A DNA stretch of 64,000 nucleotides. It comes from JBKCUA01 sp046318675. GTDB lineage: Bacteria > Pseudomonadota > Alphaproteobacteria > JAJTHO01. The notes beneath the pieces were generated by a model, which had not been told where the DNA came from, searched no databases, and saw only the letters and a list, made by a program, of their open reading frames with translations. Of this stretch, positions 24,399-32,810 are shown one piece after another. Where the stretch lies: contig JBKCUA010000014.1 in NCBI GenBank assembly GCA_046318675.1, forward strand, positions 1-64,000, written 5' to 3'. Each line of letters starts with the position of its first letter. The stretch's first letter is position 1. Position numbers and translations under genes: made by a program.

Positions 24399-26082
24399 AC
24401 CCTCCCCAAGAGAGCATCGCCTCACCGGACTTGGGGTTTCGCCAGGTGTTGCTATTGCCCCTATGCGGGTTCGTCATGCCGGACGGCGCAATGTACCACT
24501 TTATCATATTAGCCCGGATGATATTGAACTTGAATGGACGCGCTTGAGCCTTGCCGCCGCCGAGGCTAGGCATGAACTAAGACAAATTATTGATAAAGCA
24601 GATTCTTTTTCCAGTAGCGCCAGTGAACAGGTGCGTAGCATTCTCGAAGTACACGTCCAGATGCTGGATGGCTCGCGTCTGTTGCGGGGGATTGAAAACC
24701 GCATTCGTGAACAACGTCAAAACGCCGCTTGGGCGGTTCAAGAAGAAGCCGGGGAGCTGGCCTCCATCATGGAGGGGTTAGCTGATCGCTATCTTGCTGC
24801 CAGGGCTGAGGATGTTCGGGGTGTGGCGGATCGCCTGCTGCGCGTATTGGCAGCTACGGGTCACGCCCATGCCCCGCCGGATAAAGATGAGTCCACCACC
24901 GGATTCTATGTTCTTATTACGGATAATCTTTCGCCTGCCGATGCGGTGGATATTGATCCACAGGCCGTATCTGCTTTTGTAACCGAATCCGGGGGAGCCG
25001 ATAGCCATACAGCTATTCTTGCCCGCTCTATTGGCATTCCTGCTGTTTTAGCGGTTGAAAATTTATTAGAGTACTGTCATCCCGGTGATACTGTTGTGGT
25101 GGATGGTGATGCAGGTATAGTTATTGTGCATCCCAGCCCGGCGACCATTGCTATCTACACTCAACGCCTTGCTGATAACGCTAATCACCGTAAAACATTA
25201 GAATCATTAGTACCCAAGCACGCCGTCACCGCTTGCGGTAAACGTGTTTTTGTTCGCTGCAACATTGATCTTCCTAGGGAAGTTGGTCAGGCTTTACAGT
25301 ATAACTGCGAAGGCATTGGCCTGCTGCGAACGGAATTTTTATACCTGCATCGGCGTCGCCTGCCGGGTGAAGAGGAGCAATTCGAACACTTACGTGCTAT
25401 TACGGAACAAATGGGCGATCATCTGGTTACTGTTCGCACTTTGGATTTGGGCGGGGAAAAGCTGCTGGCGACGGAAGATAACAGTGCCATAACCAAGGGG
25501 GATTCTTTATTGGGTTTACGGGCGATACGGTTATGCCTTGCCCATCCTGAGATTTTCAGGCCACAGCTTCGGGCTATTCTCCGGGCTTCATCTTTTGGAA
25601 ATATGAGAATTTTATTACCGATGGTGAGCCGTTTGCGGGATGTTACCGCCACTAGGGCATTACTCACCGAATGCGCCGAAGATTTACAAGCTCAAGGATA
25701 TAACTTGCCTGATCGCCTGCCGCCGTTAGGGGTAATGATTGAAGTGCCGGCGGCCGCTCTAATTGCCGATGAGCTTGCCGAACAGGTTGATTTTTTTTCT
25801 ATTGGAACCAATGATCTAACCATGTACACTCTCGCGGTTGATCGCGGCGATGAGCGGATGCTAGATTATTACCAGCCTCGACATAAGGCGGTGCTAAAGC
25901 TTATTGAAATGACCGTTGTCGCCGCCGACAAGCGCGGTATTCCTGTCAGTGTCTGCGGCGAAATGGCCGCCGATCCGGTGGCACTGGAAACCTTGATCCG
26001 CCTTGGGGTGAGGGAAGTTTCAGTGGCTCCGCCGAGCTTGCTTGTTGTAAAAGATAAGATTAGGCAGGTAAAGTTAGCCTGA
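24388..26082 (+). CDS. ptsI: PTS enzyme I (phosphoenolpyruvate-protein phosphotransferase)
   Basis: About 564 residues from MRNKPSPREHRLTGLGVSPG. It autophosphorylates from PEP and passes phosphate to HPr. The phosphohistidine loop is GGADSHTAILARSIGIPAV, the PEP-binding barrel has EGIGLLRTEFLYL, VRTLDLGGEKL and SIGTNDLTMYTLAVDR, and CGEMAADP carries the conserved C-terminal cysteine. There is no N-terminal GAF domain, so it is PtsI-like rather than PtsP (EI-Ntr). It is the last gene of the EIIA-HPr-EI operon. Confidence 0.95.
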   Translation: MRNKPSPREHRLTGLGVSPGVAIAPMRVRHAGRRNVPLYHISPDDIELEWTRLSLAAAEARHELRQIIDKADSFSSSASEQVRSILEVHVQMLDGSRLLRGIENRIREQRQNAAWAVQEEAGELASIMEGLADRYLAARAEDVRGVADRLLRVLAATGHAHAPPDKDESTTGFYVLITDNLSPADAVDIDPQAVSAFVTESGGADSHTAILARSIGIPAVLAVENLLEYCHPGDTVVVDGDAGIVIVHPSPATIAIYTQRLADNANHRKTLESLVPKHAVTACGKRVFVRCNIDLPREVGQALQYNCEGIGLLRTEFLYLHRRRLPGEEEQFEHLRAITEQMGDHLVTVRTLDLGGEKLLATEDNSAITKGDSLLGLRAIRLCLAHPEIFRPQLRAILRASSFGNMRILLPMVSRLRDVTATRALLTECAEDLQAQGYNLPDRLPPLGVMIEVPAAALIADELAEQVDFFSIGTNDLTMYTLAVDRGDERMLDYYQPRHKAVLKLIEMTVVAADKRGIPVSVCGEMAADPVALETLIRLGVREVSVAPPSLLVVKDKIRQVKLA

Positions 26083-26100
26083 AATGGATATAAGAATTCC

Positions 26101-26129
26101 TTGACAGGGTTGTTTCCCTCCCCTTAAAA
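26101..26129 (+). promoter_or_regulatory. Sigma-70 promoter of rpmH
   Basis: A consensus TTGACA (26101-26106), 17 bp spacer and TTAAAA (26124-26129), 26 bp before the rpmH start and 19 bp after the ptsI stop. The predicted leader is about 20 nt. Confidence 0.65.
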
Positions 26130-26154
26130 GCAGCTACCTAGGAAAATTATTATC

Positions 26155-26289
26155 ATGAAACGCACATACCAGCCAAGTCGTCTTGTTCGTAAACGCCGCC
26201 ATGGGTTTCGCGCCCGTATGGCAACCAAAAATGGCCGGTTGGTGCTGGCTCGTCGTCGTGCCGCAGGTCGCCAGAAGTTGAGCGCCTAA
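26155..26289 (+). CDS. rpmH: 50S ribosomal protein L34
   Basis: A 44-codon gene. The product reads MKRTYQPSRLVRKRRHGFRA, then RMATKNGRLVLARRR and AAGRQKLSA, the standard arginine/lysine-rich L34. It has its own strong promoter at 26101-26129. In nearly all bacteria rpmH is followed by rnpA (RNase P protein) and then yidC. Here an unrelated lipoprotein gene starts 11 bp after the stop. Confidence 0.96.
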   Translation: MKRTYQPSRLVRKRRHGFRARMATKNGRLVLARRRAAGRQKLSA

Positions 26290-26299
26290 GTTTTTTACA

Positions 26300-27043
26300 A
26301 TGTTAAAAAATATTTTTTGTGGCTTTGTGTTGCTGGTTCTTGCTGCCTGCGCCACCCCATCCCCCCCGTTGCCTAATGCGGCTTCCCTTGATGGCAATGC
26401 CTCCCAATTACCTAAGGGCAAGGCTGCGATACTCATGTATCCGTCATTTCAGGCAGTTGATATTCAGTGGCTTTCTAAAACCACGTTCGCCAAAATAGCC
26501 GAACCTAAAAACAGCCCGAAAGCCGATATCGTTAATGATGAAATTAATACTCAAAAAAGCACAGATGTGCCTGTTTCTTTTAAACTAACAGGGGCTGATA
26601 GTAATCGTTATCTTCTTGCAGTTGTGGAGCCTGGATGTCACGTTATTAGTCGTATGCAGTTTGATCCTTATGGGGAATGGGTTGCTAATGGAGGTATTCA
26701 TAGCATTACTCGAAAGCCCTTGTACGCTGAAATATGTGCGGAACCGAATACAGTAACCTATGTTGGTCATTTTTTAATCGATACTGATAAAACAGGTTAC
26801 AGAAAATACAAAGGCGTAGAGATTAATTCTGGTCTAGCCGCCTTGACCTACGCCGTTGTTTTGGCGGTTTCACCAAGCTTTACGGATAAAGATGGTCAGA
26901 TTTTAATAAACGATTCTTTTACTGATGCGCAAGGGTGGTTAAAGGCAACATACCCTGAACTGCGCGCCCCTGTGCGCAAGCGTTTGGCTGAACTTGGTTA
27001 TTATGCGGGAATTGATGCCGCTGAGGACGATAAAAAGGAATAG
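26300..27043 (+). CDS. Hypothetical lipoprotein
   Basis: 247 residues with a signal peptide ending in the lipobox VLAAC (residues 12-16), then a proline-rich linker. I do not recognise a domain. The mature part contains two cysteine-bearing strands (VVEPGCHVISRM, LYAEICAEPNTVTYVG) and a C-terminal lysine/aspartate tail. A pattern of short beta segments suggests a beta-rich periplasmic lipoprotein. It follows rpmH by 11 bp. Its stop directly abuts that of the convergent SRPBCC gene, with no intergenic bases. Confidence 0.72.
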   Translation: MLKNIFCGFVLLVLAACATPSPPLPNAASLDGNASQLPKGKAAILMYPSFQAVDIQWLSKTTFAKIAEPKNSPKADIVNDEINTQKSTDVPVSFKLTGADSNRYLLAVVEPGCHVISRMQFDPYGEWVANGGIHSITRKPLYAEICAEPNTVTYVGHFLIDTDKTGYRKYKGVEINSGLAALTYAVVLAVSPSFTDKDGQILINDSFTDAQGWLKATYPELRAPVRKRLAELGYYAGIDAAEDDKKE

Positions 27044-27640
27044 TCACAGAGCCTCCATCACGGTGATGGCCTCTTTTAGGTTGCGGGTAAAAAACTGCTC
27101 TAACTGCCACCGCCCTAAGATAGGAGGTACCCAGAAAGACGGCTCAACTTCTGCGGTGAAAAATATGTCGGTGCTGTTGTTTGGCAATGCCGTAAGGTGC
27201 CATTGCGCCTCAGCATAGTGAAAGTCACTTAAGGCGGGTATCGTAACCACCTTGATGTGCCCCGCTTCCGGGATGGTAACGCGCTGGGTGTTGACGGCGC
27301 GCTGGCAGAAGAACAGGATGCAGTCACGGTTAATCATTTCCACAACAGTGTCTTCTGGGCTGCGTGATAATACCCGGCTGGAGATAACCCCCGCATTAAG
27401 ACGCCCCAAATGCTCATAATCCGTGAGGGCGGTTTGTACCGTTGCAACGGGGACGTGTACTACGGCGTGAGCGGTGAGAAAAAAGCGATCGCCCGTTTGG
27501 GTGACATCACTTTGCAGTATTTCACCAGCTTGAACCTTAAAAGAAAATAAGGCCGTTAAGAAGCATAAGCTCAAGAAGCTTGCTTTTTTGCAAATACATC
27601 CTAAGGTAGCATTATTATTTTTAAACACCTTTGGTTGCAC
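27044..27640 (-). CDS. Exported SRPBCC (START-like) family protein
   Basis: About 198 residues from GTG 27640 (start uncertain; another GTG lies four codons in). The N-terminal hydrophobic segment LSLCFLTALFSFKVQA looks like a signal peptide cleaved at AGE. The rest follows the helix-grip pattern of the polyketide cyclase/SRPBCC fold: a strand HAVVHVPVATVQTALTDYEH, then VISSRVLSRS, and a C-terminal amphipathic helix QLEQFFTRNLKEAITVMEAL. The ligand is unknown. Two cysteines (CILFFC) are close together and could be paired in the periplasm. Confidence 0.7.
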   Translation of the reverse strand: MQPKVFKNNNATLGCICKKASFLSLCFLTALFSFKVQAGEILQSDVTQTGDRFFLTAHAVVHVPVATVQTALTDYEHLGRLNAGVISSRVLSRSPEDTVVEMINRDCILFFCQRAVNTQRVTIPEAGHIKVVTIPALSDFHYAEAQWHLTALPNNSTDIFFTAEVEPSFWVPPILGRWQLEQFFTRNLKEAITVMEAL

Positions 27641-27644
27641 TCCT

Positions 27645-27818
27645 ATGAACGATATTGATTTCCCAAAAAATCCACACCGTCACTCTGATAGTATTCGAGA
27701 TGCGGCATTTAAGGAACATAACGATCTGTCTGGGTTGCCACCCTTTCCGTTCGGGCACGATTTTCTTGTCGGTTTTGCTGGAATAGTGCTTGGGTTATTG
27801 GCGTGTTTGTTGTGGTAA
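27645..27818 (+). CDS. Possible small membrane protein, antisense to the 3' end of lipB
   Basis: 57 codons from ATG 27645: a polar N-terminus (MNDIDFPKNPHRHSD), PPFPFGHDF, then one hydrophobic helix FLVGFAGIVLGLLACLLW at the extreme C-terminus, the layout of a tail-anchored small protein. It overlaps the last 46 codons of lipB on the other strand. No Shine-Dalgarno is visible. It may be real, with the lipB tail being incidental extension, or it may be chance; see findings. Confidence 0.35.
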   Translation: MNDIDFPKNPHRHSDSIRDAAFKEHNDLSGLPPFPFGHDFLVGFAGIVLGLLACLLW

Positions 27819-28456
27819 TTTAGCGCGGGCAGGAATTCTTTTTGCATGACCTGCATCACTTCTGGCAGCGAGGCATTCACACCCTCATGAGCTAATGAGG
27901 TGACCCCGTACTGACGCAAACCGCAAGGAACAATACCCTGAAAGTGTTCAAGGTTCGGGGCAACATTCAATGAGACCCCGTGCATACTTACCCAGCGGCG
28001 CAAGCGTACACCGACCGCGCCGATTTTTTTCTCATCCCCTGCTTGGTTCGTTAGCCATACACCCACCCTGCCGCAATGACGCTCGCCTAGGATGCCATAA
28101 TGGGCACAGGTACGGATGAGCCATTCTTCAAGCCCTGTAACAAACCAGCGTACATCCTTGTGCCACTGTGCTAATGGTAGCATGACATAGCCCACAACTT
28201 GACCCGGGCCGTGGTAAGTATACTGACCACCTCGACCCGTGTTAGAGTAAACAGGAATCCCTTGCGGAGAGAGCAAATCATCGGGCTTTGCTGAAGTACC
28301 GCCAGTATATAATGGTGGGTGCTGTAAGAGCCAGACACAAGGGCGCGCTTCCCCTGCGGCGATGGTATTGGCTCGCTCCTCCATGAAAGCCAAGGCATCG
28401 GGGTAAGCTATTAAGGTTGTATCAATGCGCCACTCGATGGAGGTAGAATCAGTCAT
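27680..28456 (-). CDS. lipB: Octanoyl-[ACP]:protein N-octanoyltransferase
   Basis: Transfers octanoate from ACP to lipoyl domains, the first step of lipoate synthesis. Core motifs are ARPCVWLLQHPPLYTGG, YSNTGRGGQYTYHGPGQVVGY (the RGG and HGPGQ active-site loop), GERHCGRVGVWL and KIGAVGVRLRRWVSMHGV with the acyl-lysine. The normal protein would end shortly after NLEHFQGIVPCGL and the following helix. Here about 50 extra polar residues follow EFLPALNYHN. This tail is unlike the family and lies opposite a possible small membrane protein gene. Confidence 0.93.
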   Translation of the reverse strand: MTDSTSIEWRIDTTLIAYPDALAFMEERANTIAAGEARPCVWLLQHPPLYTGGTSAKPDDLLSPQGIPVYSNTGRGGQYTYHGPGQVVGYVMLPLAQWHKDVRWFVTGLEEWLIRTCAHYGILGERHCGRVGVWLTNQAGDEKKIGAVGVRLRRWVSMHGVSLNVAPNLEHFQGIVPCGLRQYGVTSLAHEGVNASLPEVMQVMQKEFLPALNYHNKHANNPSTIPAKPTRKSCPNGKGGNPDRSLCSLNAASRILSE

Positions 28457-28465
28457 GATTACTCA

Positions 28466-28506
28466 TAAAAAAAAGAGCTGCTGCCTTAGAAAAAGCAACA
28501 GCCCCT
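28466..28506 (-). terminator. Intrinsic terminator of the cold-shock gene
   Basis: On the minus strand GCTGTTGC, a 10 nt loop, GCAGCAGC, then a run of T's (28474-28467). It lies 19 bp after the cold-shock stop codon, before lipB. Confidence 0.7.
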
Positions 28507-28524
28507 TGTATGATTAAAGCATAA

Positions 28525-28731
28525 TTAGCCAATAACTTTAAGATTACCCGCTGACGTTTTGCCTTTGCTGCTTACTAATTCGTAGCTGACTTTTTGACCC
28601 TCATTCAAGGTTGCGAGGCCAGCGCGCTCAACAGCACTAACGTGAACGAACACGTCCGCGCCGCCTTGATCAGGCTGAACAAAACCATAACCTTTGGTGG
28701 GGTTAAACCATTTAACAGTACCGGTAGCCAT
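28525..28731 (-). CDS. Cold-shock domain protein (CspA family)
   Basis: 68 residues from MATGTVKWFNPTKGYGF, preceded by AAGGAG; an upstream frame extension is not needed. The single OB-fold RNA/DNA chaperone domain has the RNP1-like KGYGFV and RNP2-like VFVHVS motifs. It has its own promoter about 200 nt upstream and its own terminator, so it is monocistronic with a long 5' leader, as in temperature-responsive csp genes. Confidence 0.95.
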   Translation of the reverse strand: MATGTVKWFNPTKGYGFVQPDQGGADVFVHVSAVERAGLATLNEGQKVSYELVSSKGKTSAGNLKVIG

Positions 28732-28931
28732 CTGTATTCTCCTTGTGGCAATGAACAATTCCGCCTTTTTAAAAAAGAAAAGACGGGAGCCTGATGCCCG
28801 CTAAAAGCGGAAGTCAACCCTTTGGTTCAGCGCCATCGGAATCAACTTCGGGAGAACCATCAGATACCTGACGGGGGTACTACCACTAGAAACTGAAGAG
28901 ATATTGCCTGCAAAGAGTCCATCAAAACTCA
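28732..28931 (-). promoter_or_regulatory. Long 5' untranslated leader of the cold-shock gene
   Basis: About 200 nt between the predicted start site (near 28931) and the ATG, with no reading frame. It contains short inverted repeats such as GCCCGCTAAAAGCGG-type arms near 28795-28813. CspA-type leaders of this length fold differently at low temperature; that function is inferred from the family. Confidence 0.45.
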
Positions 28932-28937
28932 TGCTGG

Positions 28938-28965
28938 ACTATAAGAAAATATTCCTGTTTGTCAA
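28938..28965 (-). promoter_or_regulatory. Sigma-70 promoter of the cold-shock gene
   Basis: On the minus strand a perfect TTGACA (28965-28960), 16 bp spacer and TATAGT (28943-28938). Confidence 0.65.
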
Positions 28966-29069
28966 CGGCTTTTTAAGAAGGAAGGTTTTCATGTAACACA
29001 CTTTCTCAATCTTTACCAATTAGACATATTGAGCTAGTGTATTGTTCAGGGAGCCACGAAAAAAAGCAA

Positions 29070-31271
29070 ATGACTAATTCCCACCTTCCCCCCGGTGTTG
29101 TTGAGCATCCCTACCACTCGGATCAGGCGCGGGCGGATGACGCGGCCTTGCGAGCACAGCGACCTGTTGATACCGGGGTGGCGTGCTTGGCGTTGATGGC
29201 CAAATTTCTTGGCGTGACAGCGGATGTGGATAATATGCGCCATGTATCGGGTTTTGGGTCTGAATTTCTTAATATTACTGGGATTTTGCGCCTTGCAAAA
29301 GAGTTAAGTTTAAAGGCCCGTTATGTACAAACAAAATGGGAACGCCTGCCTAATTTAGAGTTGCCGGCCATTGCCCGTCTTACCAATGGCGATTTTATTA
29401 TTTTGGCCAAAACCGCGCCGGATAAGGTTCTCATCCACGATGCCCGTAAGCTTCAGCCTGAGGTTATCAGTAAGGAACAACTGCTTAATATATGGGATGG
29501 TAAACTTATCTTGCTCACTAGCCGCGCCAAAATAGCCGGGGAAGCGCGCAAATTTGATTTCACATGGTTTATTCCAGTTATTTACCGGTACCGAAAACTG
29601 CTTTCGGAGGTATTAATTATCTCCTTTTTTCTTCAGCTTTTTGGCCTTGTTTCTCCATTGTTTTTCCAGGTTGTCATTGACAAGGTACTGGTACATCACA
29701 GCATGACCACCCTTAATGTTCTGGTAATAGGCCTGGTGGCTATTTCCATTTTTGAAGTTATTCTCACCGGGCTGCGAACTTATGTCTTCAGCCATACGAC
29801 CAGTCGCATCGATGTTGAGCTGGGCGCGCGCTTGTTCAAACACCTAACAAACCTGCCACTACGCTATTTTGCTGTCCGCAAGATTGGTCAGACCGTCGCC
29901 CGGGTGCGGGAGCTTGAAAATATCCGCAGCTTTATCACCGGCAACGCCATTACTGTCTTCCTCGATTTTATCTTTACCATTGTGTTTTTTGCGGTGATGT
30001 TTTTGTATAGCCCGTTACTTACCCTCATCGCGTTTCTAACGATACCGATTTATATCCTTATTTCCTTGTTATTTACCCCGGTGTTGCGTCAGCGTCTGGA
30101 CGAAAAATTCTATCGCAGCGCCGAAAACCAATCGTTTCTTGTCGAGACGGTTTCCGGGGTTGAAACCACCAAGGCCATGGCTATTGAACCCCAAGCTTGC
30201 CGCCGCTGGGAAGAACAGCTGGCCGGGTACGTCAGTGCCGGGTTTCGCGCCAATATGGTGGGCAATTGGGGTCAACAGCTCATCGGCCTTGTGAACAAAC
30301 TTTCTACAGCCCTACTGCTCTGGGTAGGGGCGCGACTAGTCATTGAGAACGAGATTTCCGTGGGGCAATTGGTGGCATTCAATATGCTGCAAGGCCGAAC
30401 GTCCGGCCCTATCCTGCGCCTCGCGCAGTTGTGGCAGGATTTTCAGCAGGTTCGTATTTCCATCGAACGCCTTGGTGATGTTCTCAACGCCCCGGCGGAA
30501 CCCACCGCCGCCGCCAGCGCCGTCCGCCTGCCGACCATTCAAGGGCGGGTAACTTTTGAACGGGTGGTATTTCGCTATTCCCACGATGGTCCCGAAGTCC
30601 TCAAGAATGTCAGCCTTGACGTGGCTCCCGGCCAGACCATCGGTATTGTTGGCCCTTCGGGATCGGGCAAAAGTACTTTCACCAAGCTGGTGCAACGGAT
30701 GTACGTCCCCGAATCCGGCCGCGTGATGGTGGATGGGGTGGATTTGGCCATGGTCGATCCTGCGTGGCTACGCCGTCAAGTAGGGGTAGTCTTACAAGAA
30801 AATTTCCTATTCAGCCGCACAGTTCGGGAAAACATCGCCCTTACCGATCCGGCTATGGATGTTGAGCGAGTTATAAACGCCGCCCGCCTTGTTGGGGCAC
30901 ATGATTTTATTCTGGAACTTCCCCAGGGCTATGATACCGTGCTTGATGAGCGCGGCGGCAACCTTTCTGGTGGCCAGCGCCAGCGCATTGCTATGGCACG
31001 CGCACTAGTCAACAACCCCAGCATTCTGATTTTTGATGAAGCTACATCGGCTCTGGATTACGAATCGGAACGGATTATTCAAGACAACATGAAGCATATC
31101 TGTCAAGGGCGAACTGTGTTCATCATCGCCCACCGTCTCTCTACCGTACGTGATGCCCACCGCATTGTTACCATTGAAAAAGGTGTTATTGTTGAAGACG
31201 GTACCCATGACGAGCTACTCCGTAAAGGTGGTCGTTACGCCAAGCTCTACAAATCGCAGCTTCGGGAATAA
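29070..31271 (+). CDS. Type I secretion ABC transporter, HlyB-like
   Basis: About 733 residues. The N-terminal C39-like domain (residues 30-150) has DTGVACLALM where active C39 peptidases have ECGxACLxM: the catalytic cysteine is replaced by Thr, so it should bind but not cleave substrate, as in HlyB-type exporters. Six membrane segments lie between about 165 and 440. The nucleotide-binding domain has GPSGSGKST, LSGGQRQRIAMARAL and ILIFDEATSALD. The membrane fusion protein gene follows after 5 bp. No TolC homologue or RTX-type substrate is adjacent. The ATG at 29070 gives the cleanest start, though without a close Shine-Dalgarno. Confidence 0.9.
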   Translation: MTNSHLPPGVVEHPYHSDQARADDAALRAQRPVDTGVACLALMAKFLGVTADVDNMRHVSGFGSEFLNITGILRLAKELSLKARYVQTKWERLPNLELPAIARLTNGDFIILAKTAPDKVLIHDARKLQPEVISKEQLLNIWDGKLILLTSRAKIAGEARKFDFTWFIPVIYRYRKLLSEVLIISFFLQLFGLVSPLFFQVVIDKVLVHHSMTTLNVLVIGLVAISIFEVILTGLRTYVFSHTTSRIDVELGARLFKHLTNLPLRYFAVRKIGQTVARVRELENIRSFITGNAITVFLDFIFTIVFFAVMFLYSPLLTLIAFLTIPIYILISLLFTPVLRQRLDEKFYRSAENQSFLVETVSGVETTKAMAIEPQACRRWEEQLAGYVSAGFRANMVGNWGQQLIGLVNKLSTALLLWVGARLVIENEISVGQLVAFNMLQGRTSGPILRLAQLWQDFQQVRISIERLGDVLNAPAEPTAAASAVRLPTIQGRVTFERVVFRYSHDGPEVLKNVSLDVAPGQTIGIVGPSGSGKSTFTKLVQRMYVPESGRVMVDGVDLAMVDPAWLRRQVGVVLQENFLFSRTVRENIALTDPAMDVERVINAARLVGAHDFILELPQGYDTVLDERGGNLSGGQRQRIAMARALVNNPSILIFDEATSALDYESERIIQDNMKHICQGRTVFIIAHRLSTVRDAHRIVTIEKGVIVEDGTHDELLRKGGRYAKLYKSQLRE

Positions 31272-31276
31272 CGCGC

Positions 31277-32719
31277 ATGGGTATGCTCACGCTCTTTAAG
31301 GAAAAAGCCGCCGATTCGGTGTTTCTCATGCGCTTGGTTAAAGCGAAAGAAGTATGGAAACACTCGGTGCAAGAAGAGGCTGAAAAGCCCCACCTGAAAC
31401 GATCCCGCCATGAATTGGAATTCCTTCCCGCCGCGCTGGAGGTCATGGAAACCCCGCCATCGCCTACGGCGCGGCTTACGGCATGGCTTATTCTGGCTTT
31501 ATTTACCGTTGCTTTAGTATGGTCTATCTTGGGCTTTACCGATGTGGTGGTCACAGGGCAGGGGCAAATCATTGCCTTTGGCAATACCCGCATCATTCAA
31601 AGTTTAGAAGTCGCCAAAATTAGTAAAATTAACGTCCGTGAGGGGCAATCCATCAAAGTCGGCGACATTCTTGTTGAACTTGATCCAACAGAAACTCAAG
31701 CAGAAACGCAAAAAGTTGGTGAAGCCTTGATGCAGGCGGCCTTGGACGTGACCCGCCTACGCGCTCTAGCGGATAACCCCAACAATCCCGAAGCTGCCTT
31801 TGTTCCCCCCACAAACGCACCGCCAGCATTAGTTATTAACCAAAAACAACTGTTGAAGGCTACCATTCAAGAACATCGTTCGCGCCTGTCTTCTTTTGAT
31901 GCGAGCATTCGCACCAACGAGGCTCAGCAACAAACTATCCAGGCGGAAATTAAAAAGTTAGAACAAACCATTCCGTTGATTCGAGAACGCGCCGATGGTC
32001 TTTCGTCGCTTGCATCCCGGGGTCTTGCACCGCGAACCCAAGCCTTACAGGTGCAACAAGAACTTGTTAATGCCAAACAGGATTTGAGTGCCAATCGTTC
32101 GCGCCTTAATGAGGTTGCCGCCACCATCACCAACGCTAGGCAACAACGCGAACAGGCCGTCAGCGAATATCTAAAGACGCGCCTCAATGAACTCTCTGAA
32201 GCCCAGCAGCGGTTTAACAATCTTCGCCAGGAACTCATCAAGGCCAAGGATCGTTCCGGCAAGCGTACCATTACTGCACCGGAAGACGGCACGGTGCAAA
32301 ATCTGAAAATCAATACTGTAGGTGGCGTCGTTCAACCCGCTGAAGAAATCATGCGTATTGTCCCCAGCGGCGGCGGGTTAGAGGCTCTCGTGCGCGTACT
32401 GAACAAGGATCGTGGCGGTATCGAGGCAGGTATGCCGGTACAGGTAAAAGTGGATGCTTACTCCTTCACTAAATACGGCGTTATTAATGGTCAAGTAAGG
32501 GAGATTTCCAGTGATGCGGTGCTGGATGAGAAACTCGGCCCACTGTTTCAGGTGTGGGTCACACTGGAACCCGATAGCCCCCTGTTTAACGATAAAAGCC
32601 TCCGCATCACCCCCGGCATGACCGTGGTCGCCGAAGTCAAAACCGATAAACGGCGTATTATCAATTATATCCTCTCGCCCATTGAACGTGGGTTAAAAGA
32701 AGCGGCAAGAGAGCGATAG
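31277..32719 (+). CDS. Type I secretion membrane fusion protein, HlyD-like
   Basis: 480 residues. A cytoplasmic N-terminus of about 65 residues precedes one membrane helix (LTAWLILALFTVALVWSILG). The periplasmic part follows: a first half-lipoyl domain (GQGQIIAFGNTRIIQSLEVA), a long coiled-coil hairpin of about 200 residues rich in Gln/Glu/Arg, a second lipoyl half (KRTITAPEDGTVQNL) and the beta-barrel (PGMTVVAEVKTDKR). It bridges the inner-membrane ABC exporter to an outer-membrane TolC channel encoded elsewhere. The gene ends before a hairpin at 32729-32770. Confidence 0.91.
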   Translation: MGMLTLFKEKAADSVFLMRLVKAKEVWKHSVQEEAEKPHLKRSRHELEFLPAALEVMETPPSPTARLTAWLILALFTVALVWSILGFTDVVVTGQGQIIAFGNTRIIQSLEVAKISKINVREGQSIKVGDILVELDPTETQAETQKVGEALMQAALDVTRLRALADNPNNPEAAFVPPTNAPPALVINQKQLLKATIQEHRSRLSSFDASIRTNEAQQQTIQAEIKKLEQTIPLIRERADGLSSLASRGLAPRTQALQVQQELVNAKQDLSANRSRLNEVAATITNARQQREQAVSEYLKTRLNELSEAQQRFNNLRQELIKAKDRSGKRTITAPEDGTVQNLKINTVGGVVQPAEEIMRIVPSGGGLEALVRVLNKDRGGIEAGMPVQVKVDAYSFTKYGVINGQVREISSDAVLDEKLGPLFQVWVTLEPDSPLFNDKSLRITPGMTVVAEVKTDKRRIINYILSPIERGLKEAARER

Positions 32720-32728
32720 AAAATTACA

Positions 32729-32770
32729 CCGCTTTGCGTTCAATATGTAGGCATTATCTACGCAAAGCGG
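32729..32770. terminator. 11 bp hairpin after hlyD
   Basis: CCGCTTTGCGT and ACGCAAAGCGG form a perfect 11 bp stem around a 20 nt loop, 10 bp after the hlyD stop. There is no U-run, so termination would be weak; it may stabilise the 3' end. Confidence 0.5.
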
Positions 32771-32810
32771 CAAGCCCGCGCGGCGTTGGAGCGAATCATT
32801 GTGCAATTAC

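Noticed and set aside
26134..26436. Minus-strand frame of 100 codons
   Set aside because: Antisense to rpmH and to the lipoprotein signal peptide.
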